Below are positions 59,970 through 64,000 of a stretch of DNA of 64,000 bases, piece after piece. The translations under genes and the position numbers were made by a program. The notes below the pieces were generated by a model that was given only the letters and a program-made list of their open reading frames with translations, was not told the origin of the DNA and did not search any database. The DNA comes from Sympetrum striolatum (Eukaryota; Arthropoda; Insecta; Odonata; Libellulidae): NCBI GenBank assembly GCA_947579665.1, contig OX388350.1, positions 28,243,393 through 28,307,392 of the forward strand, written 5' to 3'. Each line of letters begins with the position of its first letter. Within the stretch, counting starts at the first letter, position 1.

Positions 59970-61300
59970 TATGTATGGCATAAAATTGAATATTTTCTAC
60001 ATTGTTTGGAATGGGCGTTGGGCCGACTTTGACCAACTTTTGCGAAGCTTGCTTGCAATGTTAGCTGCCAAAACCGGTCGCACCTTAACCATTAGAAATA
60101 TATATGGAGTTTTATTATTACCATCTTTGATGGTTTAGTTTATTATGAGCGATCAATTCTTGCAAGTTGTATTACAACGTTCCTCTAGCCGAAAGCAAAT
60201 GCAAATATTAGAAATAGTAATTTCCTATTAGAAAAGGAGGCTGCGAAATCGTTGAGTAAATTCCAGCAAGCATTTCTATAACTTTGATTATTTTATATAC
60301 TTTCCGGTGGTAGCGAATGCGATGCAGCGACTGAATATTCCAGATATTTATAAAAGCGCGAAACGTTCATAAGTTTTAGCGTGAGCAATGCGAAATAGAA
60401 ATCGCTAGATATTTCATCGAGAGATAGAATTCCAGTCCAGCACGAGTTTTTTCGTGGAAGTATTTGAAAACTCCATGTAGAGTGAATTTCTACCGTCCGT
60501 TTGTAATATTTTCAACTCTCCGATTAAAAAGGTGCAGAGGAAAAGTGTTCGGGAAAACAGGAAAGCGTAAAAAAGGCAGTGACAACATTTGACAGAAGAA
60601 CTAACGCGGACGTCCATCCTCGCTCAATCCCCCAATGGATCACTTCCTGCATTTCATTCTCCTAGTCGTGTTTTGTTTTGCTTTTTTTTGTCCCGCAGAT
60701 GGCTTTGTCCTCGCTTCCATGCTCTCCCATGCGTCGGGCGGAAATATGCATCGAGGAAATCCTTCGATCGAGTTCGATAATCGAAATCGACGACTGGGAA
60801 CGCCGACGTCGTCCATTTGTCTACTTTCCTGCGTCCAATTTCGATAAATAAGCATCGCTGATTAACGCGACCTCAATAAGGCGCGGATGTTTCAAATTTT
60901 GTTTCTGCAATTTTTTTGCGTCCGCACAATGGATGACCGACTACCCAGTGGCTTATTTCTTAATGGGATGACGGCTGTCATTATACGAATAATAATACTA
61001 GTACATTCATAGAAATAATATCTGCGGACTATAAAAAAATAAATTTTCAAGCGTGTTTACAGAGATCTCTCCAAATAACCTGGCTTCGAACCTGGTTCAG
61101 CTCGTAAAGTAAATAGCAATAGTAGCTTATTACCTGAAGGATTTTAACATTGAAATGCACAAATTTTCAGGTTTTTTTCAAATAGTATTTCAAAAAGGCT
61201 TCCATAAGCCTTTTTCAAAATACTACTAGTAAATATTGGTTGAAATATCTCTTGGATAATACATCTCTTAGGTGAACTGACTAAAGGTGGTGAAAGGGGA
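59970..61300. other. Intronic stretch, no exon recognised
   Basis: A GC-richer patch at about 60580-60960 shows no family match. A palindromic box B-like TTCGAA context near 61086 lacks a box A. Confidence 0.55.
61183..61224. repeat. Short hairpin
   Basis: AGTATTTCAAAAAGGCTT and AAGCCTTTTTCAAAATACT pair with one bulge around a CCAT loop. Isolated and unrelated to the families above. Confidence 0.7.
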
Positions 61301-61405
61301 TTTCAAAATAATTTTTTCCGCGAAAACGCCGAGCAGGAGAAAAGTAAAATACCTGTGTTAGATAGCGCCACATATTTTGGGTACGGCTACCTATCTACCT
61401 ACCTA
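61301..61405. mobile_element. Family A MITE-like element, copy 4 (half element)
   Basis: Only the left arm and core survive: TTTTTTCCGCGAAAACGCCG, AGCAGGAGAAAAGTAAAAT, GATAGCGCCACATATTTTG and a short CTAC/CTAT run ending at about 61404. The terminal CTACGTTCAAAAAG and the entire right arm are absent. The break lies at the microsatellite, as expected if that is the fragile point. Same orientation as the 23 kb copy. Confidence 0.75.
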
Positions 61406-62233
61406 ATGCACATACATCAGCGGTAAGCCATACTTTTTTGATGGCTTAAGATATCCTTAACTTTCGATTATTATAACCATAATTAGCCAAATCCAAATTA
61501 TATCATTATTTACAATAGTTACCTTCATAAACATAGATTTAGAAGATGGATACATCACTTTTGCGGAGGAAAGGATTGTCCATAAATTCTCGGATTACAG
61601 AAATGGCCGCATGTATTTTCAGCAAATTGTAGAATGGACTATATTCAATCTTTAGAATCATATTTGCCGTTTAATCATAATAAAGAATTAATCATGAGAT
61701 GTCCTTTTACATTAGTTGACTTGAAATATGTCACCCCCCTTAATATGAATAATAATACTATTTCACACTAAAAGTAACTCAGAGAACTTCAGTGAATTAA
61801 CTTCAGCTCTGCGTCTTTAGAAAGCAAGTCCGACTTCCTCTTTAAAGGGTCCGTTATGGTGTAAGATCTTCTTTTTTAGATGGTGTATAAAATGTAATGC
61901 TCGGTACTTTAAATAAAATAGCAGTACTGAATATATACCATTCGAAAAATTCGGATGTTTAGGAATATATCTAGCACATACAAAGAAAATTCATCAGATT
62001 TATTTTTTCAACCCTTTTTCTTCCTATATTTTACGGCGATAAACTTTTTTAAAACTATTTTCTTAGCTGAAATAAGGTAGACGTATATTATACCAGTTTT
62101 ATAACTGTTATATACGTTCAATCGTACCCTAATGCAAGTACGGATATCCGAGGAAATTAAAGCGGTGCTAAAAATTAAATTTCTTTTTCGTTAGTAATAT
62201 AAAAAAATTACTTTATGAGACTTTGGTAAATAC

Positions 62234-62459
62234 TACTACGTTCAAAAAGTTCCCGAACTTATTTTTTCCCGCGAAAACGCTTAACAGGAGAAATATAATA
62301 TTGTAGTGATAGATAGGTAGGTAGGTAGGTGATAGATTCTATGGTGGCAAGTAGCTATACCTATAATATGTAACACTGTCTACCATCAGAATTTTACATT
62401 TCTCCTGCTCGGCGTTTTCTCGGGAAAAAAATAAGTTGGGGAACTTTTTAAACGTAGTA
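62234..62459. mobile_element. Family A MITE-like element, copy 5
   Basis: About 226 bp with well-kept termini: TACTACGTTCAAAAAGTTCC at the left and GGAACTTTTTAAACGTAGTA at the right. The core carries GATAGGTAGGTAGGTAGGTG. It has the same arm motifs as the other copies with small changes (CTTAACAGGAG on the left, CTCCTGCTCGGCG on the right). It is the best copy from which to define the ends and the TA-flanked insertion site. Confidence 0.85.
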
Positions 62460-64000
62460 TATTTTCACATTCCCGTCTATTGAAATTCCATGCTTTGAGA
62501 TGAAATAACTTGGGTATTGGAGTATCCTCTTAGATAACAGAAAAGAAACAGGTAAGTGAGTGTATTCAGATCAAAGGGGCTCCGTTGTAGAGTGAACGCT
62601 CTCCAAATTAAATCTTCCGAGCGATTTCTCTGTATCACTCACTTCCGGGTCTCTCCCAGTTCCTCTAAAAATCGAACCACCCCTGTATATTGACGGTAGC
62701 GATGCTGTCATCTTTGGCATTGAGTGAATCAGTCTGTTGGTGACTTCATACATAGTAAACGCGCTTTCTTTCTCCCTTCCGATAGTCACATTCAGCGTGA
62801 CGTATTTGCTGCGGTTGAGAGAAACTTTCGTTGCTACTCATGACTCGGTCTTTATGCAGCATCTACAAATCGCTGAGTCTATAAATGTTACGTACGCAAA
62901 CTCCGCAATCTACTATCAATACGCCATTGAGGCTGAAAGCTGAGATAAACAATAAGTGAAATTTGTATACTAAAATTACTCAACGTAAATTTCAGAACAC
63001 TGACTGTTTATACTTAGTGAAAAGGACGGAAAGGTCGAAACTTCAAATTGAAAATTTTGAGGCTTGTGTTGGCTTACTTAATTTTGTACACCTGTAATCG
63101 ATAGAGGTGTACAAGAAAAGAAAGAGCAAGTGATGACATATTTACATAAAAATCAGTATCTCACAAATTGAAACTAATTACGAGGTGAGCTTAAAATATA
63201 ACGACAGGAAAGGTATCAACAGTAAAAACTAAAATTATGTACATAAAAATAACATAATAGGAAAACAAGTTTTGTCGGTTATGTTAGCATTTAATTAGCA
63301 TGATGAATTCGCCTAAATGTTAGCGAAGGAGATTTCCAATCAAGCATGAAACAACTTAGAAGCATCTAACCACATCAGATAAAATCCAACAGATGGGAAT
63401 CTTAAATGTCTCTGAAATTTTGGTGTCTAACATATGTAGAAAGTACCCTCCTCCTATCTCACTTCTAATTGTATCTTAGATACTTCAAACATACAGTACA
63501 TAATACTCGTAAACACATGAATTGTAAAAAGTAATGCATATAAGTGAATTATTAAACTTTTAAGATACCAATACATGAATGCAATATAGTAATGGGAGAA
63601 TCATAAATCAAAAGTAAATCGAAGTAGTTTTTCTTTAAACCTTGAAAATAAATTGGCGTCACCGTCCTCTTACCAGATATTTGAACCAAAAATTTTGTAA
63701 ACACTTTCAATTACAGTTAATTCAATTCTTAAATATTAAGAGTCGTATCGTCGAAGTCGTGTATCGAGTCGACACAGTTTAGACTAGGGTTGTTCCGCCT
63801 TTTTGGAAGAGGAACTGCCAGATATTTCATCGGCTACGAGAAAAGCTACTGGCCCTAAAATTAGGCAACCCATCTTTCCTATACGTATCTCGTTTAGTCA
63901 TACGATTATTTTTATGCGTATTCTATGCGTGAACAAGCATACGCGTAAAATAATTTTAAAATATATTTTCTTAAATTGATATACCAACAGAGTAGCATGC
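62460..64000. other. Intronic stretch to window end
   Basis: Contains the 63.1 kb hairpin and otherwise nothing recognised. The 68-codon frame at 62737-62943 (+) is not assignable. Confidence 0.55.
63084..63114. repeat. Short hairpin
   Basis: TTGTACACCT and AGGTGTACAA are perfect 10-bp inverted repeats around an 11-base loop with ATCGAT. No T-run follows that would suggest an RNA terminator. Confidence 0.65.

Larger units (their letters stand above)
46645..64000 (+). other. Inferred CYRI intron 1 (continues past window)
   Basis: After the donor at 46639 I searched the plus strand for an acceptor followed by the conserved NAQPT block and found none up to 64000. The remainder is therefore read as one long first intron. 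It contains three family A copies, four family B copies, an hAT-like element, a mariner relic and SINE heads. A missed exon or an unrelated nested gene cannot be excluded by eye. Confidence 0.55.

Overview
This window is non-coding eukaryotic DNA, A+T-rich at roughly two thirds by eye. It is most likely from an arthropod, probably an insect with a large, transposon-rich genome. The evidence is a start-proximal coding exon that reads like insect CYRI/FAM49, a decayed mariner transposase, 5'-truncated non-LTR retrotransposon ends with (TAA)n-type tails, tRNA-derived SINE heads, and several small inverted-repeat (MITE-like) families. There are no operon-like or densely packed ORFs. Almost all short open frames are chance frames in AT-rich DNA. 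The longest ones (about 23.2-24.0 kb) only read through a microsatellite.

The only host protein-coding feature I can defend is at 46554-46638 (+). It encodes the myristoylatable N-terminus of a CYRI (FAM49, CYFIP-related Rac1 interactor) homologue and ends in a canonical GTGAGT splice donor. A G+C- and CpG-richer leader/promoter block lies upstream (about 46145-46553), with one three-codon upstream ORF and a perfect 15-bp inverted repeat. I found no second exon, so everything from 46639 to the window end is read as a first intron of more than 17 kb. What lies left of 46.1 kb could be intergenic or intronic to another gene.

Repeat layout: family A (TIRs beginning TACTACGTTCAAAAAG, with a TAGG/CCTA microsatellite core) has copies at 20.0, 23.1-24.0 (hugely expanded), 47.2, 61.3 (half) and 62.2-62.5 kb. 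Family B (TIRs beginning GAGGTTTAAAATC, flanked by TA) is at 46.7, 57.5, 59.1 and 59.9 kb; the 46.7 kb copy is interrupted by an hAT-like element. A LINE 3'-end family (hairpin, AATAAA, (TAA)n) is at 2.7, 5.9, 16.0, 32.4, 34.4 and 45.4 kb. Single LINE ends are at 10.06 kb (RNase H-side C-terminus, zinc knuckle, 12-bp target-site duplication), 18.5 kb and 40.1 kb. SINE-like heads are at 30.8, 34.1, 35.0, 47.7 and 58.3 kb. There is a 154-bp near-perfect palindrome at 27.93 kb, a mariner relic at 56.0-56.8 kb, and duplicated segments at 30.0/31.2 kb and 39.4/52.2 kb.

The most distinctive signals are the MITE family that carries, and in one copy has massively expanded, a tetranucleotide repeat; the stack of three unrelated DNA elements just inside CYRI intron 1; and the GAAACCGGTCG-type palindrome with a partial hammerhead-like core. 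No function is claimed for the rest of the desert beyond what is stated per region.
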